The position numbers and the translations under genes are program-made. Below, piece by piece: positions 8,464 to 16,448 of a stretch of 39,621 bases of DNA (position 1 is the first letter of the stretch; each line of letters starts with the position of its first letter). The notes under the pieces were generated by a model. The model was not told the origin of the DNA. It did not search any database and was given only the letters and a program-made list of their open reading frames with translations. The DNA comes from Gammaproteobacteria bacterium (GTDB lineage Bacteria; Pseudomonadota; Gammaproteobacteria; SZUA-229), in the NCBI GenBank assembly GCA_022340645.1, contig JAJDNP010000086.1, forward strand, positions 1 to 39,621. Direction: 5' to 3'.

Positions 8464-10818
8464 TTAAGATGTTAATGAAGCGAACAGTGTCGGCAGTTTT
8501 TCCGGCAAGCGGTCTACATTATCAATAATTGTGTAATTGTTTTCACCAAAGATACGTTTAACATACGCATCGGCATTCGAATCCAGTGTCAGACAATAGG
8601 TGAGAATGCCTGTGCTGTAGAGTTCTTCTACGGCTTTTTTGGTATCAAAACGCAGATGCTGAGGATCGCGCTCATCGATATCCGCCGGTTCGCCGTCGGT
8701 GACCAGTAAGATCAGTTTGCGTCTTTCGGGCTGTCTCATCAGGTGGTAACCAGCATGCCTCAGGGCCGCGCCCATGCGGGTTGACAGGCCGCCTTTCATG
8801 CCGGCAAGCCGTGATTTTGCATCATCATCAAAATGCTGGTTAAAGTCCTTGAAGCGATAGTACTGAACATCGTGTCGCCCATCGGAGGCAAAACCATGCA
8901 GGGCAAACGGATCGCCGATGCCATTAATAGCAGTGGACACCAGGGTTGCTGCTTCACGGGTCAGCTGCAATACGGTTTTGTCGGAACCGGCCATGGCTTC
9001 GTTGGTGGATTCCGAGAGGTCCATTAATACCACGACGGACAGGTCACGACTTTTTACCACGTTACGCATGGTGATACGCGGATTAGGCTGTTCGCCCATG
9101 CGGATAGACACCATGGCGTCGACAGCGGCGTTGATATCGATTTCATCACCGTCTTCCATGCCACGGATGCGTTGCACACCTTCCGGTGTCAGCAGGTCGA
9201 TGATCTGCTTGATACGATGTGCGATTGGCCGGTATTCCTGCAGGATGTCATCAATATCTACCGGGTCGCCTTTAGGCTGGCGGCGTTCGTACACTGTCGC
9301 CCAGTCGGGACGATGCAGCTGAATCTGGTAATCCCATTCCTGGTAGTGGAAGGGGTCGGAGACCGGTTCCTTGCCCCACATGTCGTTGAAGCTGATCTGT
9401 TCATCGGTGAGATCGTCTTCATAGGGACGCATGTTGGTTGAGCAGGTCCAGATTTCCTGGGCATCATCGCCGGCCAGTTCGCAGTCGACCTCGTTAGCCA
9501 TCTCGATGACACTGACCTGGCGCCGTACCTGGCGCTGGCTGGCAGGTACATATTCGGTTGCTACATCCCATGAAAACTCTTCAAATTCCCAGACATAACG
9601 GTTGTCATCACGATAGGGTATGCGGATGCGTTCCAGGATACGCAGGCTGGGTACAGCCTTACGCGCGGCAAACAGGTTGAACAGGTCCAGGCCCATGTGC
9701 CATGAAAACTGGTTGTCATCCTGGCACCCGGCTATTTCATTATGGAATTTGTCGACAAAGGCTCCTAGTTCAGCATCTTCAGTTGTCACCGTGTCATCGA
9801 GCAGCATCAATGCGATATGTTCCAGTACCAGCATGGTGGGATGTTCTGGTTCGTCATCGTCATCGGCAATTTTCAGCAGGCTGGTCCAGAGTTTTTTCAG
9901 TCCGGGAAAATCATGGATTGCCTTGTATTCAATACGTGCATCTTCAAGAAAACCGATAAAGAACATCTGTGCCGGGCTGAGCTGCTCGGCTGAAACAGGT
10001 GCAGTCGAATAACACATGTGTGCTGCCATGTGCGCCGCGGTGGCGCGATAAACTTCTAGTCCTGGAATCTTGCCGTCATCCGCGCCGATATCATCGAGTG
10101 CGTCCGGCATGTGCAGGATGCGATGCTCAATATAGGGTCTGAAATCGGTGTAATCTGCCCCTGTCGGGCGCAGGAAAAAATCGCGCCCCCACAGGGCTCG
10201 CAGATAAAAATTGAGTTTGCGCTGCACCCGGATAAACAATATACCGCGGCGTTCTTTCTGCAGCATGGCGCGAGAATCGGCGGACTCCAGGTTGAAATAG
10301 GATGTCAGGTTGGCATAGTCACGGCGGTAGGCCTGTGCGCCAAAGTTGGCCCAGCGCCGTAAACCGCTCAGCGTCAGCTTGGATGTCAGCTCATCAATAT
10401 GACTGAGCATGGGCCGCAGGCCGCGGGCCGCGGTAGAGGCAAGCTGGTGAATAAAGGTCAGGTAACCGCGAAGTAGCTGGGCATCACCCAGGTTACGGGC
10501 GGCGGTGGGCAGGCTGGCAATTAGCAGGGAGATGACTTCGCCGGAGGTCATCGATGATAATTTCATCGCTGCGGCGATGCAGTCATCGATAATATCTTCG
10601 CCGCATTCCTTGGCTACCATTGGCATCTCCTGTAAATAGGTGATGACAAGATCATGTCCGCGCCCGAGCTTGCATAAAGCCTTGGCACCATCCATGTAAT
10701 CTTCCAGACCGGCGGGTGACATGATGCGTGCCGCCTCCTGGAAGGTGCCGTTTAATACATCCCGTATCGCCGGTACCTGTTGAAGAAATTCTTCGTAATC
10801 TTCGAGTTTGATGGTCAT
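8464..10818 (-). CDS. cbbO1: RuBisCO activase adaptor CbbO (form I-linked), VWA domain
   Basis: A 784-residue CbbO/NorD-type protein, 34 residues longer than its paralogue at 2768 but alike along its length, including the 'ESADSRAMLQKERRG' segment and the closing PEKLPTLFASLTS. The C-terminal VWA domain keeps the MIDAS motif: DLSES, the T of STRMGAA, and the D of TDGEPAD. Its expected role is to link the CbbQ1 hexamer to form I RuBisCO and drive removal of inhibitory sugar phosphates. It follows cbbQ1 by 127 bases, with a family B repeat in the gap. No strong ribosome site precedes the ATG at 10818. Confidence 0.93.
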   Translation of the reverse strand: MTIKLEDYEEFLQQVPAIRDVLNGTFQEAARIMSPAGLEDYMDGAKALCKLGRGHDLVITYLQEMPMVAKECGEDIIDDCIAAAMKLSSMTSGEVISLLIASLPTAARNLGDAQLLRGYLTFIHQLASTAARGLRPMLSHIDELTSKLTLSGLRRWANFGAQAYRRDYANLTSYFNLESADSRAMLQKERRGILFIRVQRKLNFYLRALWGRDFFLRPTGADYTDFRPYIEHRILHMPDALDDIGADDGKIPGLEVYRATAAHMAAHMCYSTAPVSAEQLSPAQMFFIGFLEDARIEYKAIHDFPGLKKLWTSLLKIADDDDEPEHPTMLVLEHIALMLLDDTVTTEDAELGAFVDKFHNEIAGCQDDNQFSWHMGLDLFNLFAARKAVPSLRILERIRIPYRDDNRYVWEFEEFSWDVATEYVPASQRQVRRQVSVIEMANEVDCELAGDDAQEIWTCSTNMRPYEDDLTDEQISFNDMWGKEPVSDPFHYQEWDYQIQLHRPDWATVYERRQPKGDPVDIDDILQEYRPIAHRIKQIIDLLTPEGVQRIRGMEDGDEIDINAAVDAMVSIRMGEQPNPRITMRNVVKSRDLSVVVLMDLSESTNEAMAGSDKTVLQLTREAATLVSTAINGIGDPFALHGFASDGRHDVQYYRFKDFNQHFDDDAKSRLAGMKGGLSTRMGAALRHAGYHLMRQPERRKLILLVTDGEPADIDERDPQHLRFDTKKAVEELYSTGILTYCLTLDSNADAYVKRIFGENNYTIIDNVDRLPEKLPTLFASLTS

Positions 10819-10839
10819 AAAATTAAAAGCCTCACCAAT

Positions 10840-10928
10840 GAGACACAGAGGACACGGAGATTCTTTGTTTTACTTTTTTCCTGTCTCTGAATCGGCAGCT
10901 GAAATCTCTGTACACTCGCGTCTCTATG
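10840..10928. repeat. Family B-like repeat between cbbQ1 and cbbO1
   Basis: GAGACACAGAGGACACGGAG (from 10840) faces a looser inverted arm, ATCTCTGTACACTCGCGTCT (from 10903). It occupies the gap between cbbQ1 and cbbO1, just as family A occupies the cbbQ2-cbbO2 gap. Pairing is weaker than in the family A elements. Confidence 0.55.
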
Positions 10929-10945
10929 GTTGATTAATTATCCAC

Positions 10946-11761
10946 TCAACCAAAAAATGTTTGCACGGCGGCATCCAGTGTATCGCGCATGTCCGGGTCG
11001 TCCGTCAGTGGTGTCACCATGGTCATGCTGCATGCTGCCACGGCATCAATGCCTTTACTGATAAGCTGGCCGGCATAAACCAGCAAGCGGGTTGAAATAC
11101 CTTCGTCCAGGCCATGTCCTTTCAGGTTACGTGCACGGTGGGCGATCTGTACCAGTTTTTCAGCCGTTGCCTTGTCGACGCCGGACTCTTTGGCGACGAT
11201 AGTGGTTTCGGTTTCCGTGGCCGGGTAATCAAAGTCAAGTGCGCCAAAACGCTGCTTGGTTGACTGCTTCAGGTCTTTCATCAGGCTCTGGTAGCCCGGG
11301 TTGTATGAGATCACCAGCTGGAAATCAGGGTGTGCCTGGATAAGCTCACCTTTCTTGTCAAGCGGCAGAGTGCGACGATGGTCTGTCAGCGGGTGGATGA
11401 CAACGGTTGTATCCTGGCGCGCTTCGACGACTTCATCCAGGTAACACATGGCGCCGATACGCGCCGCGGTTGACAGCGGGCCATCCTGCCATTTGGTGCC
11501 GTCGGCGTCTAACAGGAAACGGCCGACCAGGTCAGAGGCTGTCATGTCCTCATTACAGGCTACTGTGATAAGCGGGCGGCCCAGTTTATAGGCCATGTAT
11601 TCAACAAATCGTGATTTACCACAGCCTGTAGGCCCTTTCAGCATCATCGGCATGCGCGCATTGTAAGCTGCTTCATATAATTCAATTTCATTGGCGACAG
11701 GCTCGTAATACGGCTCGTGCTTAATGATGTACTGTTGTGGATCTACTGTGTTTTCTGACAT
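10946..11761 (-). CDS. cbbQ1: RuBisCO activase motor CbbQ (form I-linked), MoxR-type AAA+ ATPase
   Basis: A 271-residue AAA+ ATPase nearly collinear with CbbQ2. Walker A is GPTGCGKS (43-50), Walker B is in [10 protein letters not shown], with SYNPGY and STKQRF further on. As part of the CbbQO complex it should use ATP to reactivate form I RuBisCO. AAAGG lies 6 bases before the ATG. It sits 70 bases after orf103 and upstream of cbbO1. Because a terminator separates cbbS from orf103, this gene and its neighbours are probably expressed below cbbLS or from their own promoter. Confidence 0.95.
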   Translation of the reverse strand: MSENTVDPQQYIIKHEPYYEPVANEIELYEAAYNARMPMMLKGPTGCGKSRFVEYMAYKLGRPLITVACNEDMTASDLVGRFLLDADGTKWQDGPLSTAARIGAMCYLDEVVEARQDTTVVIHPLTDHRRTLPLDKKGELIQAHPDFQLVISYNPGYQSLMKDLKQSTKQRFGALDFDYPATETETTIVAKESGVDKATAEKLVQIAHRARNLKGHGLDEGISTRLLVYAGQLISKGIDAVAACSMTMVTPLTDDPDMRDTLDAAVQTFFG

Positions 11762-11831
11762 GACACACCTTTCTTGTATGTTATCGATTGAAATTTATGT
11801 TAAGTTCATTAGTGTCTTGCTGCCGGTGTTA

Positions 11832-12143
11832 TTAACCTTCATCGTCGGTTTCAAATTCACCGCTCCAGCCGGCTTCACGTGCTTTTTTTACAGCTTCACC
11901 ATGTATTCTCTGGTGGCGTAAGAAAAGATCTTCCGGAAGCTGGCTGACCAGGCAGCCGTACTTGTCCCACTCGGCATTGACCTTTTCAAGCAGACCATCG
12001 ATACCGGCGTAGTTCCAGTTCTCGCAGGTCTCTGACTCGTCGATCAGGCCGAAGACACGGGCGTCACGGATGATCTTGCCGATGACCGTCATGCCACCGA
12101 ACATGTCATTATCTATGCCTACGTATGTACCTGATTTTGCCAT
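11832..12143 (-). CDS. Conserved-looking small protein between cbbS and cbbQ1 (orf103)
   Basis: A 103-residue soluble acidic protein starting MAKSGTYVGIDNDMFGGMTV. I chose the ATG at 12143 because the 18 upstream codons have non-coding composition. It has no membrane segment or signal peptide. A single pair of cysteines (ETCENW, YGCLV) and a charged C-terminus (ETDDEG) stand out. I recall similar short proteins beside non-carboxysomal form I RuBisCO genes in lithotrophs but cannot confirm this or name a family. Lying between RuBisCO and its activase, it is a candidate accessory or regulatory factor. Confidence 0.75.
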   Translation of the reverse strand: MAKSGTYVGIDNDMFGGMTVIGKIIRDARVFGLIDESETCENWNYAGIDGLLEKVNAEWDKYGCLVSQLPEDLFLRHQRIHGEAVKKAREAGWSGEFETDDEG

Positions 12144-12315
12144 AATAAGAGCTTCAAAATTAAAAATATTGTTATATACATAATGGCTTGCAAGCACTGA
12201 TTTATATCAAACGTGCTGCAGAACAATTATGTATATATGCTGTTTGCATACAGCAAAAAAATATACGCTGCCGTAGCCCTGGCTTTCGCATAATCCCGTA
12301 CTTCCTGTACCTATT

Positions 12316-12356
12316 AAAAAAAGCCCCTGACCGCTTGTGCAGGGCAGGGGCTTTTT
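12316..12356 (-). terminator. Intrinsic terminator after cbbS
   Basis: AAAAAGCCCCTG (12318-12329) and CAGGGGCTTTTT (12345-12356) form a perfect 12-bp stem with a 15-base loop. Seven T residues follow on the minus strand (12322-12316), so transcripts of cbbLS should mostly end here. The symmetric U tract means it could work in either direction, but no plus-strand gene needs it. It separates cbbLS from orf103-cbbQ1-cbbO1. Confidence 0.92.
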
Positions 12357-12384
12357 AGTATGGTTGTATTACCCCGGCTTGTTT

Positions 12385-12741
12385 TTATACGGCTTTGCCG
12401 TGGTAGATAACCATTGAGGCGCCAGCCGACTGAGCATAGTTGTCAAAGCCCATCAGGCGAACGTGGTTTTTCGGATGTGCTTTATGACAGGCGGCGCATT
12501 CAGCCAGAATAGCGTCTACATCAGTTTCGCCGAACATAGGCAGTTTCCACATGTACCAGTAGTTCTGGAATGCGTTTTCCGGCTCACAGTGTTCGATGCC
12601 CGGATTCCAGCCTTTGGAAACGATGTATTCGATCTGTTTACGAATCTGGTCATCGTTCATTGTGGGCAGGTATGAGAATGTTTCAAATTTACGGCTTGAT
12701 GCGTCGCTTAAACTTGATTTGTAATCTTGCATATCACTCAT
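12385..12741 (-). CDS. cbbS: RuBisCO small subunit, form I
   Basis: A 118-residue form I small subunit with [17 protein letters not shown] and [14 protein letters not shown] motifs, typical of proteobacterial form IA. It assembles with CbbL into the L8S8 enzyme. TTTGGAG lies 9 bases before the ATG at 12741. It follows cbbL by 81 bases, with a 9-bp hairpin in the gap. No carboxysome genes follow; the next genes are orf103 and cbbQ1-cbbO1, which fits the cytoplasmic IAq type. Confidence 0.97.
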   Translation of the reverse strand: MSDMQDYKSSLSDASSRKFETFSYLPTMNDDQIRKQIEYIVSKGWNPGIEHCEPENAFQNYWYMWKLPMFGETDVDAILAECAACHKAHPKNHVRLMGFDNYAQSAGASMVIYHGKAV

Positions 12742-12786
12742 TGTGATTTACTCCAAATAATTTGTTACTAATGAAACCTCGTGCCG

Positions 12787-12809
12787 TCCTTCTCCCGGAA
12801 GGAGAAGGA
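12787..12809. promoter_or_regulatory. Intercistronic hairpin between cbbL and cbbS
   Basis: TCCTTCTCC (12787-12795) pairs with GGAGAAGGA (12801-12809) around a 5-base loop. There is no U run, so it is not an intrinsic terminator. Its place 14 bases after the cbbL stop suggests mRNA stabilisation or tuning of the L:S ratio. Confidence 0.5.
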
Positions 12810-12822
12810 GGGTAGTGAGGAT

Positions 12823-14241
12823 TTACTTGTGAGATACGTCCAGCTTGTCAACTGTGTCGAACTCGAACTTGATCTCTTTCCAGGTTTCCATGGCGGCGCC
12901 CAGCTCCGGACTGTTCTTGGCAGCGTTAGTAAGGATGTCCTTACCTTCTTTCTCAAGCTCACGACCTTCGTTGCGGGCCTGAACACAGGCTTCAACTGCA
13001 ACACGGTTAGCAGCTGCACCGGCAGCGTTACCCCAGGGGTGACCCAATGTACCACCGCCGAACTGCAGCACCGAGTCGTCGCCGAAGATGCTAACCAGCG
13101 CCGGCATGTGCCAGACGTGGATACCACCGGAAGCAACCGGTAATACCCCAGGCATAGAACCCCAGTCCTGATCGAAGAAGATGCCGCGTGTGCGGTCTTC
13201 TTTGATGAAGCTGTCACGCATGATGTCGATCCAGCCCAGGGTCGCGTCGCGGTCGCCTTCCAGTTTACCCACAACAGTACCGGAGTGCAGGTGGTCACCG
13301 CCAGACAGACGCAGGATCTTGGTCAGTACGCGGAAATGAATACCGTGGTGCGGGTTGCGGTCGAGTACGGCGTGCATGGCGCGGTGAATGTGCAGCAGCA
13401 TACCGTTGTCCTGACACCAGCGAGCCAGCTGGGTGTTAGCAGACAAACCACCGGTCAGGTAGTCGTGCATGATGATTGGCGCGCCGATTTCTTTAGCATA
13501 CTCGGCACGTTGCATCATCTCGTCAGCAGAAGGAGCGGTAACATTCAGGTAGTGACCTTTACGCTCACCAGTTTCAGCTTCAGCTTTCAGAATCGCTTCC
13601 ATTACGAAGTCGAAACGGTGGCGCCAGCGCATGAATGGCTGTGAGTTAACGTTTTCATCATCTTTAGTGAAGTCAAGACCGCCGCGAAGACCTTCATAAC
13701 AGGCGCGACCGTAGTTCTTGGCTGACAGGCCCAGCTTTGGTTTAATGGTACAGCCCAGCAGTGGACGACCGTACTTGTTCATTATGTCACGCTCAACCTG
13801 GATACCCTGTGGTGGGCCATTACAGGTCATAACGTAAGCAACCGGGAAGCGGATATCTTCTAAACGAAGCGCACGCAGTGCTTTAAAGCCGAATACGTTA
13901 CCAACTAAAGAGGTCAGTACGTTTACAACAGAACCTTCTTCGAACAGATCGATAGGATAAGCAACGAAAGCATAGAAACATGTGTCGTCACCTGGTACGT
14001 CTTCGATCGCGTAAGCACGTCCTTTGTAGTAATCCAGATCGGTTAACAGGTCGGTCCACACGGTGGTCCATGTACCGGTTGAAGATTCAGCCGCTACTGC
14101 TGCAGCAACTTCTTCACGAGGCACGCCTTCCTGTGGAGTGATTTTAAAACAGGCAAGAATGTCTGTTTCTTTGATTGTGTAATCGGGTTCCCAATAGGTT
14201 TCGCGGTATTCTTTTACACCCGCATTATAAGTCTTAGCCAT
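12823..14241 (-). CDS. cbbL: RuBisCO large subunit, form IA
   Basis: A 472-residue form I large subunit of typical length. Catalytic residues are intact: Lys167 in TIKPK, carbamylated Lys193 with Asp195 and Glu196 in FTKDDE, His286 in HIHRAMH and loop 6 Lys326 in VVGKLEGD. The insert [15 protein letters not shown] is typical of form I. AGGAGAA lies 7 bases before the ATG. It fixes CO2 in the Calvin cycle together with CbbS. It is divergent from cbbR across a 268-base AT-rich region with repeated TTACTTA motifs, which suggests CbbR activation. Confidence 0.98.
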   Translation of the reverse strand: MAKTYNAGVKEYRETYWEPDYTIKETDILACFKITPQEGVPREEVAAAVAAESSTGTWTTVWTDLLTDLDYYKGRAYAIEDVPGDDTCFYAFVAYPIDLFEEGSVVNVLTSLVGNVFGFKALRALRLEDIRFPVAYVMTCNGPPQGIQVERDIMNKYGRPLLGCTIKPKLGLSAKNYGRACYEGLRGGLDFTKDDENVNSQPFMRWRHRFDFVMEAILKAEAETGERKGHYLNVTAPSADEMMQRAEYAKEIGAPIIMHDYLTGGLSANTQLARWCQDNGMLLHIHRAMHAVLDRNPHHGIHFRVLTKILRLSGGDHLHSGTVVGKLEGDRDATLGWIDIMRDSFIKEDRTRGIFFDQDWGSMPGVLPVASGGIHVWHMPALVSIFGDDSVLQFGGGTLGHPWGNAAGAAANRVAVEACVQARNEGRELEKEGKDILTNAAKNSPELGAAMETWKEIKFEFDTVDKLDVSHK

Positions 14242-14384
14242 TGCCAGCTTCTCCTGGTGTGTTGATAAAAAAGCTTAAATTTATAGCTTATGACACACAG
14301 TTAAATTTAAACTCGTTATGTGTTTCAGCGATTCGAAAGTATAAGGATTTAAGTCATCAAATCAATTCACGATTTGTTATCTTA

Positions 14385-14390
14385 ATCATA
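14385..14390 (-). promoter_or_regulatory. Candidate -10 box of the cbbL promoter
   Basis: TATGAT reads on the minus strand at 14390-14385. Its centre is 50 bases from the centre of the palindrome at 14428-14447, almost the same distance as at cbbM. It would give a cbbL leader of roughly 135 bases. Other AT-rich hexamers nearby could serve instead. Confidence 0.35.
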
Positions 14391-14508
14391 AGTAAGTGAT
14401 TATGTATTACTTGCTAACCATGTGTAATTACTTATATATATAAGTAAATATATTATTTATCATAAATTTATACTTATAGTTATAATTTATAATATGATAT
14501 ATTACTTA
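14389..14508. promoter_or_regulatory. Candidate CbbR operator array between cbbL and cbbR
   Basis: The core is a perfect 20-bp palindrome at 14428-14447 (TTACTTATATATATAAGTAA). Further copies or near-copies of TTACTTA/TAAGTAA lie at 14389-14395, 14407-14413, 14470-14476 and 14502-14508. The last is immediately before the cbbR ATG, where autorepression would be natural. LysR-type regulators typically bind such dyads in divergent intergenic regions. AT-richness makes some chance matches likely, but the number and symmetry are striking. Confidence 0.6.
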
Positions 14509-14509
14509 T

Positions 14510-15415
14510 ATGCATGTAACCTTAAGACAATTAGAAGTATTTTCGGCCGTCGTGAAAAATGAGAGCTTCACCAGGGCGGCAGAGGCTCTTCATTTGAGCC
14601 AGCCAGGTGTGTCAATGCAGATAAAACAACTGGAAAACAGCATTGGCCTCCAGCTGTTCGAGCATATAGGCAAAAAAGTATTTCTCACGGACGCTGGCCG
14701 GGAAATGTACGTCTATAGCCAGAGCATCAGCCAGATGCTGGATGAGGCGGAAGCTGTGGTCGAGCAGTTAAAAGGAGTGCAAAGCGGTAAGCTGACTATC
14801 TCGGTGGCTACCACGGCGAGCCATTTTGCAACGCGTTTGCTGGCCGCATTTTCCAAACAGCATGAAGGCATTACCATTAGCCTGGATGTAACAAACCGCG
14901 AGGCGCTGAGGCAACAGCTGGAGCAAAATGAACCCGACCTCGTGATTATGGGGCAGCCGCCCGATGGGCTGGATGTTGATGCCGATGAAATCATGGAAAA
15001 CCCGCTGGTGGTCATTGCCCCTGCAGATCATCCACTGATATCTGAAAAAAATATTCCGCTTTCCCACTTTGCAAGTGAGCATTTTGTGGTGCGCGAGCGT
15101 GGCTCGGGTACCCGTTATGCTATTGAACGGTTTTTTGAACAGCATGGCGTCAGCTTTAACACCGGTATTGAAATGAGCAGTAATGAAGCTATCAAGCAGG
15201 CGGTTGAAGCCGGCCTGGGTCTGGGTATAGTTTCGATACATACCCTGGAACTTGAACTCGAGACCAAACGCCTGCAGGTACTGGATGTACAGGACTTTCC
15301 AATACGCCGCTACTGGTACATTGTTCAGCGCAAGGGTAAAAGACTTTCACCGGCGGCGCAGGCGTTTAAGACATTTGTGCTGGAGCAGGCGAAAGAATTT
15401 ATACACTTGCCATAG
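14510..15415 (+). CDS. cbbR: LysR-family regulator of CO2-fixation genes
   Basis: A 301-residue LysR-type transcription factor with an N-terminal winged helix-turn-helix (TLRQLEVFSAVVKNESFTRA, then LSQPGVSMQIKQLE) and a C-terminal periplasmic-binding-like effector domain. The divergent position next to cbbL and the CbbR-like N-terminus identify it. CbbR proteins respond to metabolites such as RuBP, PEP or NADPH and activate cbb operons. No Shine-Dalgarno sequence precedes the ATG at 14510; the upstream bases are part of a TTACTTA motif. It may also control cbbM, whose upstream dyad has similar geometry. Confidence 0.93.
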   Translation: MHVTLRQLEVFSAVVKNESFTRAAEALHLSQPGVSMQIKQLENSIGLQLFEHIGKKVFLTDAGREMYVYSQSISQMLDEAEAVVEQLKGVQSGKLTISVATTASHFATRLLAAFSKQHEGITISLDVTNREALRQQLEQNEPDLVIMGQPPDGLDVDADEIMENPLVVIAPADHPLISEKNIPLSHFASEHFVVRERGSGTRYAIERFFEQHGVSFNTGIEMSSNEAIKQAVEAGLGLGIVSIHTLELELETKRLQVLDVQDFPIRRYWYIVQRKGKRLSPAAQAFKTFVLEQAKEFIHLP

Positions 15416-15436
15416 TTGAGATTGAACAAGCTTTTA

Positions 15437-15521
15437 TTACCGCAGAGAAGGCATGCTAATTGTTAATTGTGCCGTAGGTGCAATTCTAAGAAACTCAGCG
15501 CCTCCGCATCTCTGGGTAATA
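15437..15521. repeat. Family B repeat after cbbR
   Basis: TTACCGCAGAGAAGG (15437-15451) faces CCTCCGCATCTCTGGGTAAT (15501-15520), a close reverse complement. The centre includes AATTGTTAATTGTGCC. It starts about 20 bases after the cbbR stop and resembles the repeats at 8346 and 22567. Confidence 0.7.
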
Positions 15522-15596
15522 TAAATTCATTCTTTAACCGGCTGGCGAGTAATTTTTACCATGGGCAATCATTGCTGTCCCGAAAACTTTTAGATG

Positions 15597-15717
15597 CATG
15601 AGCTGGAGGTCGTTGCCTGAGACACGCTGTCCAAAAAGATAAAAACATGGCATCCATGTACGCTCGGATGCCGCTTCCATGCGGCATACGGTCTCAGGCA
15701 ACGACCTCCAGCTCATG
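15597..15717. repeat. 121-bp element with perfect 27-bp terminal inverted repeats
   Basis: Bases 15597-15623 are the exact reverse complement of 15691-15717 (arm begins CATGAGCTGGAGGTCGTTGC). Inside are two overlapping small hairpins: GGCATCC/GGATGCC (15649-15655 with 15666-15672) and ATGCCGC/GCGGCAT (15668-15674 with 15681-15687), which are mutually exclusive. No transposase or ORF is present, and no clear target duplication was found. It resembles a MITE or another structured mobile repeat. Confidence 0.85.
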
Positions 15718-15884
15718 TCTCGAATGGTTTAAATACAGGCACTTTCATACACATCAATGATTTATTGATATTGCAGAAAAGTTAACGGGACAACAGTGAT
15801 GAGCAATAGAGGTTTTGCCTGTTTTAATAGTTCGCGAATTCATATACAATCGCCGGTTTTTCCCGGTAAATAACGGAACCGCTT

Positions 15885-16406
15885 ATGTCAAATCAAGATC
15901 TGCAGGGTAATACCAGGTTTAAAATTGCAGTTGTTATGGGCAGCGATAGTGACTGGCCGATTATGCAGTATGCGGTAGAGCAATTACAAAATTTTGGCGT
16001 TGAGTATGAAGCCAGGGTTGTTTCTGCGCACCGTACCCCTGATTTGCTGTTTGAGTTTGCTGAGTCTGCCCGGGAAAATGGTTTTGCGGCAATTATTGCC
16101 GGTGCAGGCGGCGCGGCTCACCTGCCGGGTATGCTGGCTGCAAAAACCACTTTGCCAGTGCTGGGCGTGCCGGTTCCTTCAAGGTATCTAAAAGGCATGG
16201 ACTCTTTGTTATCAATTGTGCAGATGCCTAAAGGTATTCCTGTGGCTACCTACGCCGTGGGTGAGGCCGGTGCGGTAAACGCAGCGCTGTCTGCTATTTC
16301 TATACTGGCGGTGACAGATGAGAGTCTGGCAGTGAAGCTGGCTGACTTCAGGGAAAGGCAGCAGCAAACAGTCCTGGCCATGAGTTTACCGCCAGAGAAC
16401 AATTGA
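15885..16406 (+). CDS. purE: N5-carboxyaminoimidazole ribonucleotide mutase
   Basis: A 173-residue class I PurE. It converts N5-CAIR to CAIR in purine synthesis, directly after PurK. The active-site motifs GSDSDW (19-24), SAHRTP (His49) and [11 protein letters not shown] (about 73-83) are intact. Class I PurE is used with PurK, which follows 42 bases downstream, so the two form an operon. The N-terminal ten residues before the conserved core are polar and variable, so a slightly later start cannot be excluded. Confidence 0.97.
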   Translation: MSNQDLQGNTRFKIAVVMGSDSDWPIMQYAVEQLQNFGVEYEARVVSAHRTPDLLFEFAESARENGFAAIIAGAGGAAHLPGMLAAKTTLPVLGVPVPSRYLKGMDSLLSIVQMPKGIPVATYAVGEAGAVNAALSAISILAVTDESLAVKLADFRERQQQTVLAMSLPPENN

Positions 16407-16448
16407 TACCACTCTATACTGTTCTGTTTTTATCGATAGCATCGTGAG

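Larger units (their letters stand above)
15416..15884. other. 469-base gene-free stretch between cbbR and purE
   Basis: Apart from the family B repeat (15437-15521) and the long inverted repeat (15597-15717), it holds no convincing ORF. A short minus-strand frame over the inverted repeat is a by-product of its symmetry. The purE promoter should lie after 15720; TATACAAT at 15843-15850 is a possible -10 region, but I see no clear -35 at correct spacing and no obvious PurR palindrome. Confidence 0.6.

Noticed and set aside
12768-13298. Minus-strand 176-codon open frame over the cbbL/cbbS junction
   Set aside because: It overlaps the certain cbbL in another frame, with serine/threonine/tryptophan-rich shadow composition.
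12385-14241. Carboxysomal (IAc) RuBisCO
   Set aside because: No csoS2, shell or carbonic anhydrase gene follows cbbS; cbbQ/cbbO follow instead.
15534-15716. 60-codon minus-strand frame
   Set aside because: It is produced by the 27-bp inverted repeat and has no ribosome site.
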